From NCBI RefSeq assembly GCF_008831285.2, contig NC_045141.1:1676001-1740000 (forward strand): 64,000 nt of DNA. The letters run 5' to 3'. Position numbers and translations under genes: made by a program. This document shows, one piece after another, positions 26,742 to 38,700 of the stretch; the first letter of the stretch is position 1, and each line of letters starts with the position of its first letter. The DNA comes from Nymphaea colorata. Lineage: Eukaryota > Streptophyta > Magnoliopsida > Nymphaeales > Nymphaeaceae. A model generated the notes under the pieces. It did no database searches. It worked only from the letters and a program-made list of their open reading frames with translations, and was not told the origin of the DNA.

Positions 26742-29700
26742 AAAAAGAAATACTTGAAAAACATATATCAAAATAAAAAAATGTAAAATGTAGATCAACA
26801 TAAACATAGAAAATATATATCAACGGCCCTTGCAACAGTGTGCTATGAAAAACTTTAAATATATGAACATCCGAGCAGCCCTAGACAGTCAAATATGAAC
26901 ATCAGTTGAATTTTCACATCCAAAACACAGCTCAACATTGTGGAACTTGAATTTAAGAACTAAATGCTGAACTAGAATGGCTCAGTTACAGAAAATGCAA
27001 GATTTAGGCACTGTTAGAATATTGTGTATTGGGAACCGGGTCTGGATACGGACCCGGTCCCATGGGCGTGGGAACCGAGAGTGGCTCGGTACCCTAGGCG
27101 GGTCTCCCTCTTATATTCCCACTAATTGTTGCTTTGTTGATTAAGTGGTAATAATATTTTCTCTCTCCTAGGGTTGCGGTGGTGCCCCTAGGTTAGAGCT
27201 TCTCCGTGGTTTTTCACCTCTCTTTGAGGTTTTCCACGTATATCGTGTGTTTCTTCTCTATCTCCTTATCCTGTTACGTGTTTCTACGTGGTATCAGAGC
27301 CATTGTTGGTGTGCCAGTACAGTTTCCGCCGTTGTTTCCGCCACTAGCCGGTGTTTTTCCGCCACCACCGCTGCCGTTCCGCCACCGTCATCTGTTTTCC
27401 AGCCGCTGCCATCGCCTTCTACAGAGCCGTCGCCGTCGCCTATTCCAGCGCTGCTGCCGTCGCCGTCGCCTATTCCAGCGCCGCCGCCGTCACCGTCGCC
27501 TATTCCAACGCCGCGGCCATTGCGCTTCGCCATTGTCGTGTTTCCTGGTGTTGGGTAGTGCTGCTCGTTGGTGCTCGTGATGGCCGAAGAGATGACCTCC
27601 AAGATTGATGTTGCCTTCGACACGAGCCATACAACCAAGAGTGAGAACTTGCCGGTTCAGGTCACGTCTATTCACTTGAATAAAGACAATTATCTCTCTT
27701 GGTATGCCGCCCTTGAAATAGGGATAACTAGTCGCGGTCGCCTTCCCTATATCACAGGAGAGAAACCGGCGCCTAGCAAAACAGATCCTCGATGGGCAAC
27801 TTGGGCGTTGGAAGACAGTCAGGTTAAGGTGTGGATCATCAGTTCTGTTTCTGCTGATATTCAGCCACTTATTCTACGGAAGTCGACCTCTTATGATATG
27901 TGGACTGTGCTTGCGAGGATGTATGGTCGTAAGAAGAGGGTTCTGCATACGTATCAAATTAAACGCTGTATCTACTCCCTTAAACAGGGTGATTTGTCCG
28001 TGGCAGCCTTTTATGCAGCCTTGAAGACTAAATGGGAAGAACTCGACTATCATGTGAATGATGACTGAAACTGTGGTTCTGATCATGCCTTGTACTGGGA
28101 AAAGGAATGGATGGACCGTACTTTTATTTTCCTTGGAGGCCTGCGTGATCAATTTGAATCCATTCGGAGTCAAATTCTCAACTGTGATGAGATTCCCGGG
28201 ATAGAAGAGGTGTATGCTCGAGTGGAATCTGAGGAACAACGACGCCAAGTGATGCATATTGACTCCAGTCATGGGAGTTCTCCTTCAGCCTTTGTTAGTC
28301 GTGCTTCAGGGACTGGACAGCGTCTTGCCCGACGTTGTAGCCATTGTAACAAATTGGGACATTCAGTTGATTTTTGTTGGGATATTCATCCTGAGAAGAG
28401 ACTTGTCCGAGGTCGTCCTCCTTCTAGTCGACGTAGTCCTTCTGTGCCAGATTCTAGTCAGAGTGACTCTTCAAGTGTTGAAAAATCGAAGTTGTCCTCA
28501 GATCAAATCAAGGAACTGCAAGCGTACATCAGCCGCCTGTCTACTACTCAGGAGGAAACCTCCACGTCTGAGGGAGCTAAATTAGCCCAAGCTCTTGTTG
28601 CCACCAGCGATCAAGGTAATCCTTCTCTTGGTGATTGGATTGTTGACAGTGGAGCTACGCATCATATGACAGGGGATCCTAAGATGTTTCAAGAATACAA
28701 ATTGTCTTCCGGGCAGCAACGTGTGTCTATGGCTGATGGTTCCTCTATTTCTGTGGCTGGAAAAGGGAGTTTGTCCTTGTTAAATAAATATCATCTTCAT
28801 AATGCTCTTCATGTTCCCAATATTCCTGTGAATTTGTTATCTGTCAGCAGTATTACCAAAGAACTCAACTGCAATATAATCTTTTCTGCTGATCGGTGTT
28901 TCCTGCAGGACTTGGTGACGGGGCAGAAGATTGGGATTGGTTCGGCTATTGATGGGCTATACAGACTGCCAGTGCAGGTCGCTTCTGCTCTTATTTCAGC
29001 CACTAGTGGACAGTTGTCAGGCATGGAAGACAGATCTACCATTATGCGATGACACGAGAGGCTTGGTCATCTTCCGTTTCCGTTGATTAAGAGGTTGTTT
29101 CCTAGGCTTTTTCATTCTGTTTCTATGGACTACTTCACCTGTGAAGTGTGTCAGTTGGCTAAACATGTTCGGGCTTCAGACCCTATTTCCTTCAATAAAA
29201 CTACTCGTCCTTTTGCTTTGGTTCACTCTGATGTTTGGGGTCCTTCGGGAGTACCCACTTGTCGTGGTTTTCACTACTTTATGACTCTTATTGATGACTA
29301 CTCCCGTTGTACGTTCGTGTACATGTTGAGAGACCGTAGTGAAGTTCCCGTTATTGTCAAAAATTTTGTTGCCTTTGTTGAGACTCAGTTTCAGACCTCT
29401 ATTCAGGCTTTCCGCACTGATAATGCTAGAGAGTATGTCTCTCAATCCCTAGATGATTTCTTGAGAGGCAAGGGTATATTGTTCATGAAACATCCTGTAG
29501 TTACACACCTCCCCAAAATGGCGTGGCTGAACAGAAGAATCGCCATTTATTAGATGTCACCCGGGCTATTATGCTCCATCGGCATGTCCCTAAGCGCTAC
29601 TGGGGTGATGCACTTCTCACTAGTGCACACCTTATTAACCGTATGCCTACTCGTGTGTTGAATGGTCATTCCCCGTATTCTGTCCTTTGGCCTACTCAAA

Positions 29701-32700
29701 ATCCCTGGCTTCTTACTCCTCGGGTGTTTGGGTGTATTTGCTTTGTACATGACCATAGTCCCTCTCTCAAGAAACTTGACCCTCGGTCTATCAAGGCTGT
29801 CTTTTTGGGGTATTCCTCTACTCAAAAGGGATACAAATGTGTTGATCCTACCACTTCCAAAGTTTATGTCTCCCGGGATGTTACTTTTCATGAACATGAG
29901 GCATACTTTCCTATGAACCCTCTTCAGGGGGAGTGTCTAGGGAACCGTGTGGAAGAGTATTCCTCAAATCAGCTGATTCAGTTTACGGATTTCTTAGATT
30001 ACAAGCCTAGTCACAGTGTGGCAGACATAGTCAGAGATGATAGAGACAGTCACATGGAATCCCGCTCTGTTGATGATCAGCCCACTGCCCGTGATCACAT
30101 GTTTGGCCAGGTGTACACCAGGAAGAAGAAAGATGTGGTTCAGGATGTTAATGTTACCAATCCTAATCCTAAGAGTTCCCCGGATGATCCAAGTCCAATG
30201 AATGAAGAGCTTCCCATAGCCTTGCGCAAAGGCACCAGGTCATGTACTTCTCATCCTATTCAGAGATTTGTCTCTTACGCTAAACTTGGTAAGGATTACA
30301 AATGCTTTATTACATCCTTATCTAAGTATGTGATTTCCAGGTGTGTGGAAGATGCTAGAGAGGATCCCAAATGGCTACAGGCCATGACAGAGGAGATGGA
30401 TGCCTTGGCAAAGAACAACACTTGGGAAGTTGTTGATATTCCCAAGGGCGCTCATTTAGTTGGTTTCAAGTGGGTGTTCAATGTGAAGTACAAGCCTGAT
30501 GGTACTGTGGAACGGTATAAGGCTCTCCTTGTTGCTAAGGGGTTCAGTCAAAAATATGGTATTGATTATCTTGAAACTTTTGCTCCTGTTGCTAAACTGA
30601 AAACTGTTAGGGTTATCCTAGCACTTGCTGTGCAAAAGAAGTGGAGCATGGATCAGCTTGATGTCAAAAATGCATTCTTGAATGGCCATCTTAAAGAAGA
30701 AGTCTATATGAGCATGCCTCTTGGATATGCCCAAAGCGGAAAATGTTGTCATCTCAAGAAAGCCTTGTATGGACTAAAGCAGTCCCCTAGAGCATGGTTT
30801 GAAAGACTGAGGATAGTCATGAAGATTAATGGATACAAACAGGGAAATGGTGATCACACTTTATTCATTAAGCAGAGAAATGGTCTGGTGAGTCTTCTTC
30901 TTGTATATGTTGATGATATGATTGTCACAGGTGACGATGAAGAAGAAAAAAGGAAGATGAAGGAGAGGTTAGCTGCTGAATTCGACCTTAAAGATCTGGG
31001 TAAACTAAGGTATTTTCTGGGGATAGAGATTGCTAGATCAGAGACAGGGCTTGTTATAAGCCAAAGGAAGTACACTCTGGATTTGTTAAAGGAGACAGGT
31101 AAACTTGGATGTAGGCCCTTTCTTACTCCAATGGAGTCTGGTACTAAGATTAGCATCAAAACTGGCAACATCCTGGATGAGGAAGGGAAAGGACGGTATC
31201 AGAGGCTGGTTGGTAAGCTCATCTTTCTTACTCTCACTCGCCCTGATATCACTTATGCTGTGAATGTGTTGAGTCAGTTTATGCATGCTCCCACTGATTA
31301 TCACTGGAAGAGTGCAGAAAGAGTGTTGGGGTACCTAAAGAATGACCAAGGGAAAGGATTGTTGTATACTTAGCAAGACCAACTGAATATTGAAGGGTAC
31401 TCTAACGCAGATTGGGCAGGGTGCACTGGTACGAGGAGGTCTACCACAGGATACTGCATTTTTTTGGGGGGTAACCTGGTTGTATGGAGAAGTAAAAGAC
31501 AGGAAGTTTGTTCGAGATCCAGTGCTGAGGCTGAATACAGGGCTGTGGCTATGGGAGTTACAGAAATGTTATGGTTAAAGATTCTTCTAGCAGATATTGG
31601 AGTTGAAATGGAAGAGAAGATGAAGATGTACTGTGACAACAAGTCGGCAATTAACCTTGCAAATAATCCTGTCCTGCATGACCGGACCAAACATGTGAAG
31701 ATCGATCGCCACTTCATACGGGAACGCATAGATTCAAAGGAGTTGATTCTGCCGTATATGAAGTCTGAAGATCAAATTGCAGATGTCTTAACTAAAGCCT
31801 TATGTACATCCCAATTTGAAAAGAATGTGAGCAAGCTTGGCATGTTTGACATGTATGCCAAGCTTGAGGGGGAGTGTTAGAATATTGTGTATTGGGAACC
31901 GGGTCTGGATATGGACCCGGTCCCATGGGCGCGGGAACCGAGAGTGGCTCGGTACCCTAGGTGGGTCTCCCTCTTATATTCCCACTAATTGTTGCTTTGT
32001 TGATTAAGTGGTAATAATATTTTCTCTCTCCTAGGGTTGCGGTGGTGCTCTTAGGTTAGAGCTTCTCCGTGGTTTTTCACCTCTCTTTGAGGTTTTCCAC
32101 GTATATCGTGTGTTTCTTCTCTATCTCCCTATCCTGTTACGTGTTTCTACAGGCACCAAATACAAAAAAATATTGGACCTGTGCAACATTGTGGAGCATG
32201 GTTTCATATAAATGTAAAAGAGAAAGGGCAGACAATATGATTTTAGAAAAAAAAATATTAAAAATGACAAACCAGTAAAAGAAGAAAAACAAAAATACTA
32301 CTAAGAACAATAAAAATAAAAATAGTTGACGCAGGAAGGTCGCCGGAAGAAATATCGCCCAAATCAGCCAACGTTGGCCCAAATCGTTTCCGCTGGAGGT
32401 CGACGGAATAAATATCGCCCAAATCATCCAACATTGGCCCAAATCATTTCCGCCGGAGGTTGCCGCAGGTTGCTGGAGTTCTTCCTCAACAAACAGTGGT
32501 GGAGAAGAACAAAACAAATCCAGTTCTGTCAAGGCTCTGTGCTTTTGAAAGGAAATAAGAACACAAAAAAAATTCTTTTTTTTTTGGACGAAAATGAACT
32601 TGGCCAACATTGACCGAGTCTGTTTTTGAACAGATATGGACTCGGGTACGTTGACCGTACCCAGTACATGTTGACTTGTACTTGGGCTGTATTCGACAAT

Positions 32701-35700
32701 GTACTTGTACCCGTGCCGGTGTCGCACCCGATCGGTACGGGTACTCCACCAAAATTAACATACCCATGTTAGTTGTTACATAGGCAGTTAGTAAGTTGCA
32801 CTCTCCGTCAAAATCAAATTCTTCTGCGTCCACTTCCCAATATTGAGATGATCCACAACTACATTTAATTATAACATGAAGATTAAAGAGTTGAAATATT
32901 GAATTAACAAAATAACATAAACACATATAGAACCATAGATGTACCATACCTATATTCTATATCCTTCTTGAAAGTAGACGCAAATTGGAGTGCACATAAA
33001 TGAGGTCTTCTGCACACTTGCTAGTGAGTTTATTCCTCTTAATATTGTGTATATGATAATATATGCTGCAATTCCTTTCATAACACGACGATGTAACAGG
33101 CTGACTAAGTAATTTCAATACCAATTTTTGGAGAGTTTGCATTTTTGATCCATATGTTGATCACCAATCAAAAGGACTTAATTCTTTATCTTCTCTTGCT
33201 ATCTCTTCATTTCTAGATTCAAATCTTCCTGCATTGAACTTTGAATATTCATAACTAGCTTGTTTTCTAACATGATCTAAATAAAGTCTCTCCATGCATG
33301 ATATTCTATTTTTCGATATCTTATGACCTTGATTTAAAGAGACACGTCCAGGCTTCTAGCCATCTTTTTAATAATGTTTAGGATTTAAAGAATGAGCCAT
33401 GCAGGGTATGGAAGTATTGCTCTTATCCCATCTTTCTACTAGTATTGAATGAATGCGATAAGAAAAGTCTGAATTATCAAATACAATACATTCTTTTCAT
33501 GTTTGAAAACTATAGACTGAATTTGCTCAATCATATTATCTCGTATTTCGTAAACCTTATGAAGCATAGACTCATCCTTATCCACTCTCCTCAGCATGCA
33601 CCAAATTGGTTCTGTGAACTCCAAAAAATATGTCAATCTATCCTACCATTTATCATCCACAATAATGTTCTTGATTGCTTGAGCTTTAACTTCATCGTCA
33701 GCATGATAGACATTCCAATCTTTCTTAGCCACCATATGAACTAATGCTTCCTTTACTCGTTGAAAGCTTTTCAACATGGCGATGATGGAAGCAAACTGTG
33801 TCTGAGCAACTTTCAATAATTTCAAATCTGAGTAACTACCAAAGAGTGACAATGCATGTTGGTGATTGACAATGAAATTTCTGATATTCTTTGCATCTTT
33901 TTTCCATGTCTTGAATTCATGAAAATAGTTCATGTCCTCGAGGATCTTGTTCTTTAGTTGGTGGAGGAGTGCATATGTCCTTCAATGCCAAATTCAAGGT
34001 ATGTGCAACACATGGAGTCCAAAAGACATGAGGGACCTCACTCATCAAACTTAAGCACAGACAACAACATTATCTATGATGATCTGCACTACCTTATCAG
34101 GACCAACCTCTTTGATGACTTCTATAAATAACTGCTTCAAATATTCAACATTTTTGTACTCCTCGGATCCATCAACTGTCTTAAAAAATATTGGCTCATC
34201 ACAAGCAATAGCACTAAAGTTAATTAGTAGATGCTTAGATGTAGCAAGAACATTACTAGTTTTTTCTCTAACACGGTTTAGCCGATTCTCCTCCATTTGA
34301 AGTTCAACAATAACATCGTTCATAGATGGTGTTTTAGGAGGATGAAGCTTGGAAGTTTTAACACCATCAAATTCGGGTCTTAGACCAATGACAAACTTAT
34401 AAAATTTATCACGTTGGATTTGCTTTTCCCTTAGAACAAGATCTTGTGCATCAACCCAATGTGGTTCAAATATGCTCAACTCATCGTACAATTGATCCAT
34501 TCCAGCCACAGTCTTTAATGAATCTATCTCTTTATTGGAGGCTGTGAATCTTGAGTTGAATGTTATGCATATCTGCTACGTCCTTCATAGTGTGAGTTTT
34601 CTTTAAGTATTCTCATGTTTCTTGAGCAGAATTTAATTTTGAAATCTGCCCACTAGTAGCATTGTCTATACAAGTCAATATCCATGTAATAATTTTGTTG
34701 TGGCCTACTTTCCACTCTTCCCACTTCTTATTATACTTAGCCACAACCTTTTCTTTTTCCGTTCCATCCAATTCTTCAGCCTTTCCATCAACAACTTTGG
34801 TCAAGACTAATTAAGGTTCAATTTTCATTCCATCAACTAGTCCCCAAAGGTTTTCAAAAAGGATGAAATGCTCCATAGTTTTAGCTCATTGGATATAGTT
34901 TGTTGATAAAAGTTTAGGAAAGAGAAGAGGGGAATCTTTTTCATCCATTGAACAAGGTCAACAAGGATAATCTACTTACAATTTTAGAAAGCTTGCTGCC
35001 ACGTGAAGAAGAAATGGTCCTAGCAGCAAAAATAATCCACAACCCCTAAGCGGCAGGAGATAAGAATTCAGGTCTTGTATGTTGTGATAGAGTTGTTGAG
35101 CTTTAAGGAGAATGATATCTACGAAGTTAGCAACAAAAGAATCTTGTGACTGTACCAAAGCCACTAAACAGGTGCTTGTATCAGCAGTTTTCTCGGCAAG
35201 AAGGCAGGTTCTTAGTTATAAGAAATAGTAAGTTGCTTCTCAGCAATTTCACCAAACAGTTGGTGAACTCCTCGTTCACACAGGCAGCACGATCTGATTT
35301 TCCAAAGCCTTCAAAGGACCAAAAAACTAAAGCCAAAACCTTGCTTTGATACCATGAAAACCAGAGCTGGACAGCGGCTAGAGATGCTTCAATATCATAA
35401 ACTTGAGGGCACCAGCCTCACCAAGAACTCAACACAAGAAAAACCTCAAACTAGCGGTGCACAAACTTGTATTGCTGAATCTTAAAATACAGCAAAAAAA
35501 CAGGCCTCAAAGTCCACACAAAGCATGTGAATAGCCACCCTTTATATAGAGGGGGGCTACACAGGAAGCCATAGAACTAGACGTTGGACTAATTCCAACG
35601 GCTAGAAATCTGGCCGTTGGGACTAGTCAAGTCCTACTCAAAGTCAAAAAGGTCAAAACAAATAAGAAAACAGAAAATAAGAAACAAGGAAAATACATAA

Positions 35701-38700
35701 AGAAAATAAAAAAAGTACATCCTAAGTACCAGAATATATATATATGTTACGTGATGAAGAAGGGAAGAACGAGAGTGGGAGAGAGAGAGAGAGAGAGAGG
35801 CGAGAAAACTTTTCATTAATCTCGTGCTCTAATCTCAACTTGAAGGGAGATTAGGGCACGACTGAGACAGTTACAAGAGAAGGACAAATGAAATATTAAA
35901 AGGACAAAAAGGAACCCTAACTCTTAAATAATCAAATAACTCCCACATTTAAAAATAAACTTTCTAATTTCAACACTCCCCCTCAAGCTGGAGCATAGAT
36001 ATCAACCACGCTCAGCTTGTTACAACATCTAGAGAAATCACCAATTGGAAGAGCTTTAGTAAACATATCTGCTGCTTGGTCTTCAGAAGCAACATGAACA
36101 GTGGACACCACACCTTCTTTTATAAGGTCACGAATATAATGACAATCCACCTCAATGTGCTTTGTTCTTTCATGAAATACAGGATTGTTTGCAATGTAAG
36201 TGGCCGCCTTGTTATCACAGTACATTTTCATAGGAAGAGGAACATGAATACTCATATTCGTTAGCATAGATTTAACCCACGTAATCTCAGTCGCCGTTTG
36301 AGCCATTGCTCTATATTCAGATTCTGCACTTGATCTAGAGACTACATTTTGTTTCTTGCTTCTCCATGATATGAGATTACCTCCAACAAAGACACAGAAG
36401 CCAGTTGTAGACCTTCTATCATCAACAGACCCTGCATAGTCAGCATCACTATAAGCAACAACATCAAGAGATTCACCCTTCTTAAAGAAGAGGCCTCTGC
36501 CTGGGGATGATTTTAGGTATTTCAATACCATCATCGCTGCATCCCAGTGGACTTTTCTAGGCTTTTCCATAAACTGGCTTAATTTTCCAACAGCAAAGCT
36601 TATGTCTGGCCTTGTTACAGTAACATAAAGTAGTTTCCCAATGAGAGACCTGTAAGATCGAGAATCTACTAGTTCTGATTGATCATCATGAAGGTGAATA
36701 CGTGGGTTCATAGGGAGATTAGCCGGCTTGGTCCCTAGCATCCCTGTGTCCTGCAGTAAATCAAGGACATACTTCCTTTGAGACAATGCTACACCTTCTT
36801 TGTTTTCCACAACTTCAATCCCAAGAAAATATCTCAAGTGACCAAGATCCTTTGTGACAAAATGTTTTTGAAGAAAGACCTTAGTAGCAGATATTTCTCG
36901 ACCACAATCACCTGTCAAGATAATGTCATCAACATAAACTATCATGACAACTATACCTGTGGAGGTCTTCTTGATGAATAGGGAATGATCCAACGGAGAT
37001 CGTTCAAATCCACATTGTGAAACCACCTCTGATAATTTGTGGAACCATGTCCTAGGACTTTGTTTGAGTCCATAGATGGCCTTCTTCAACCGACACACTT
37101 TACTACACTCCCCCTGTCTTTCGAACCCTGGTGGTTGCTGCATATATACAGTCTCCTCAAGATCACCATACAAAAAGGCATTCTTCACATCAAGCTGATA
37201 CATAGGCCAATCAGAGTGTACTGCAACAGAAATAATAAGGCGAATAGTGCCCAATCGTGCCACTGGAGAGAACGTCTCAAAGAAGTCAACCCCGTATGTC
37301 TGAGTGTAACCTTTAGCTACTAATCGAGCCTTGTATCGCTCTAACGACCCATCTGAATTATATTTGACTGTAAATACCCATTTGGAACCAACGATGTCAC
37401 AATCTTTAGGTGGATCAACCAACTCCCAGGTACCACGCTGTACGAGAGCATCCATCTCGTCTTGCATAGCTGTTCGCCATTTACAATCTAGTAAGGCCTG
37501 TTGATGACAAGTTGGGACAGTATGAACTGTCATAGCCTTCAGAAACTGTTGTAAGTTACCATCAAGATGGGTAGTGGAAACAAAGTGAGAGATAGGATGC
37601 ATGGTACACTGTCTCTTGCCTTTGCGCAGGGCTATAGGCAAGTCATCTAAAGGAACAACACCAGGTATACTTACTTCAGTGGGGCTTACATCTTGAGAAG
37701 AGTCTGATGGTCGACCATGAGAGGAGTCCTGTCGTCGAGTGTAGACCAATGGGGGGTCCTGAAACCTATTCATAGTGAGAGTAGGAGATGGAAAGGATTG
37801 CAACGGGATAGGAGGAATAGGTAACGGGATAGGACATGGTACTTCAGTTGAGGCAAAAGTATGACTGAAGTAAGACTGAGACTCAAAAAAAGTGACATCC
37901 GCACTGATATACTCTTTGTGAGTTACCGGCTCAAAACACTTGTACCCTTTTTGGTTTCGAGGATAGCCAATGAACACACACTTAATGGCTTGAGCAGCAA
38001 GTTTATCACGTTTAGGCCCAAGAATGTGTACAAAACAGGTACAACCAAAAACTTTTGGTGCAACGGAAAACAAGCTTCGATTGGGATAAACAAGTTTGAT
38101 AGGTACTTTGTGGTCAATGGAGGATGACGGCAAACGATTGGTCAGGTGACAAGCCATGAGTATGGCATCACCCCATAAGTATGCAGGAACATGATTATGA
38201 AGCATGAGGGTACGAGCAACAGTTAGAAGTTGCCGATGCTTTCGTTCAGCAACTCCATTCTGTTGTGAGGTATGAGGACAAGTGAATTGGGGAGAGATAC
38301 CATTTTCAGCATAAAAGGTCATTAAGATAGATGATTTGAACTCAAGAGCATTATCAGTGCGGATACACTTAACCACAGAACCAAATTGAGTCTTTATTTC
38401 AATAATCAAGTATTTTAGAATACAAATAACTTCAGACCTTTCCTTCAAAAGGAATACCCAACTGACTCGAGAATAATCATCAACAACGACAAGAAAGTAC
38501 CTAAACTTATTTCGGCTAGCAACCCTGCTAGGCCCCCACACATCAACATGAAGAAGATCAAATAACCCTTGACTGGAAGGACTAAGACTCGAAGGAAAAC
38601 TACTACGTGTGTGCTTGCCCAGTTGACAAGCCTCACATTGAAAAGACTCTGGAATAGAGAGATTAGGAAGGAGAGAACGGAGCTTGGGTGCTGAAGGGTG

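Larger units (their letters stand above)
27012..32151 (+). mobile_element. Ty1/copia element H, complete with LTRs and TSD
   Basis: LTRs of 277 bp lie at 27012-27288 and 31875-32151 and differ at about seven positions, all transitions. GGCAC duplications are at 27007-27011 and 32152-32156. The primer site TGGTATCAGAGCC begins at 27289 and the polypurine tract GCTTGAGGGGGAG ends at 31874. It is of the same family as copia D and E. Confidence 0.94.
26588..32782. mobile_element. Non-coding hAT-like insert in exon 2 of hAT K, itself hit by copia H
   Basis: The left end CTATGTTCATATTTGCCGG follows ACAGTCTG; the right end TTAGTTGTTACATAG precedes GCAGTTAG. Five of eight flanking positions agree, as for an old 8-bp duplication. 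Removing it and one duplication copy restores an open frame through exon 2 of hAT K, which supports the boundaries. Without copia H the insert is about 1.06 kb. It contains a TA run (26698-26738) and 60-bp tandem repeats. Confidence 0.5.
26239..34236 (-). mobile_element. hAT element K, interrupted and 5'-truncated
   Basis: The minus-strand 3' end is CTATGTCACATGGGTGCAGG at 26239, the same terminus type as the short element at 12161. The preceding flank is GCAGGAAC; no second copy was found because the other end is lost. The acidic exon-2 tail lies at 26465-26588, and the remaining transposase at 32783-34236. They are separated by a secondary element (26588-32782) that itself contains copia H. 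At about 34236 the hAT sequence is fused to copia L gag. Confidence 0.68.
26465..34236 (-). pseudogene. hAT K transposase pseudogene
   Basis: Minus-strand pieces align with the hAT-1 transposase in order: [20 protein letters not shown] (start of core, 34051-34236), [17 protein letters not shown] (33643-33933), [20 protein letters not shown] (33439-33636) and [20 protein letters not shown] (dimerisation domain, 32957-33142). The exon-2 start [19 protein letters not shown] (about 32785-32850) and the acidic tail ending at a stop at 26465 complete it. The splice donor and acceptor positions correspond to those of hAT-1. The BED finger and N-terminus are missing, there are several frame breaks, and exon 2 is split by an insertion. 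Confidence 0.78.
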
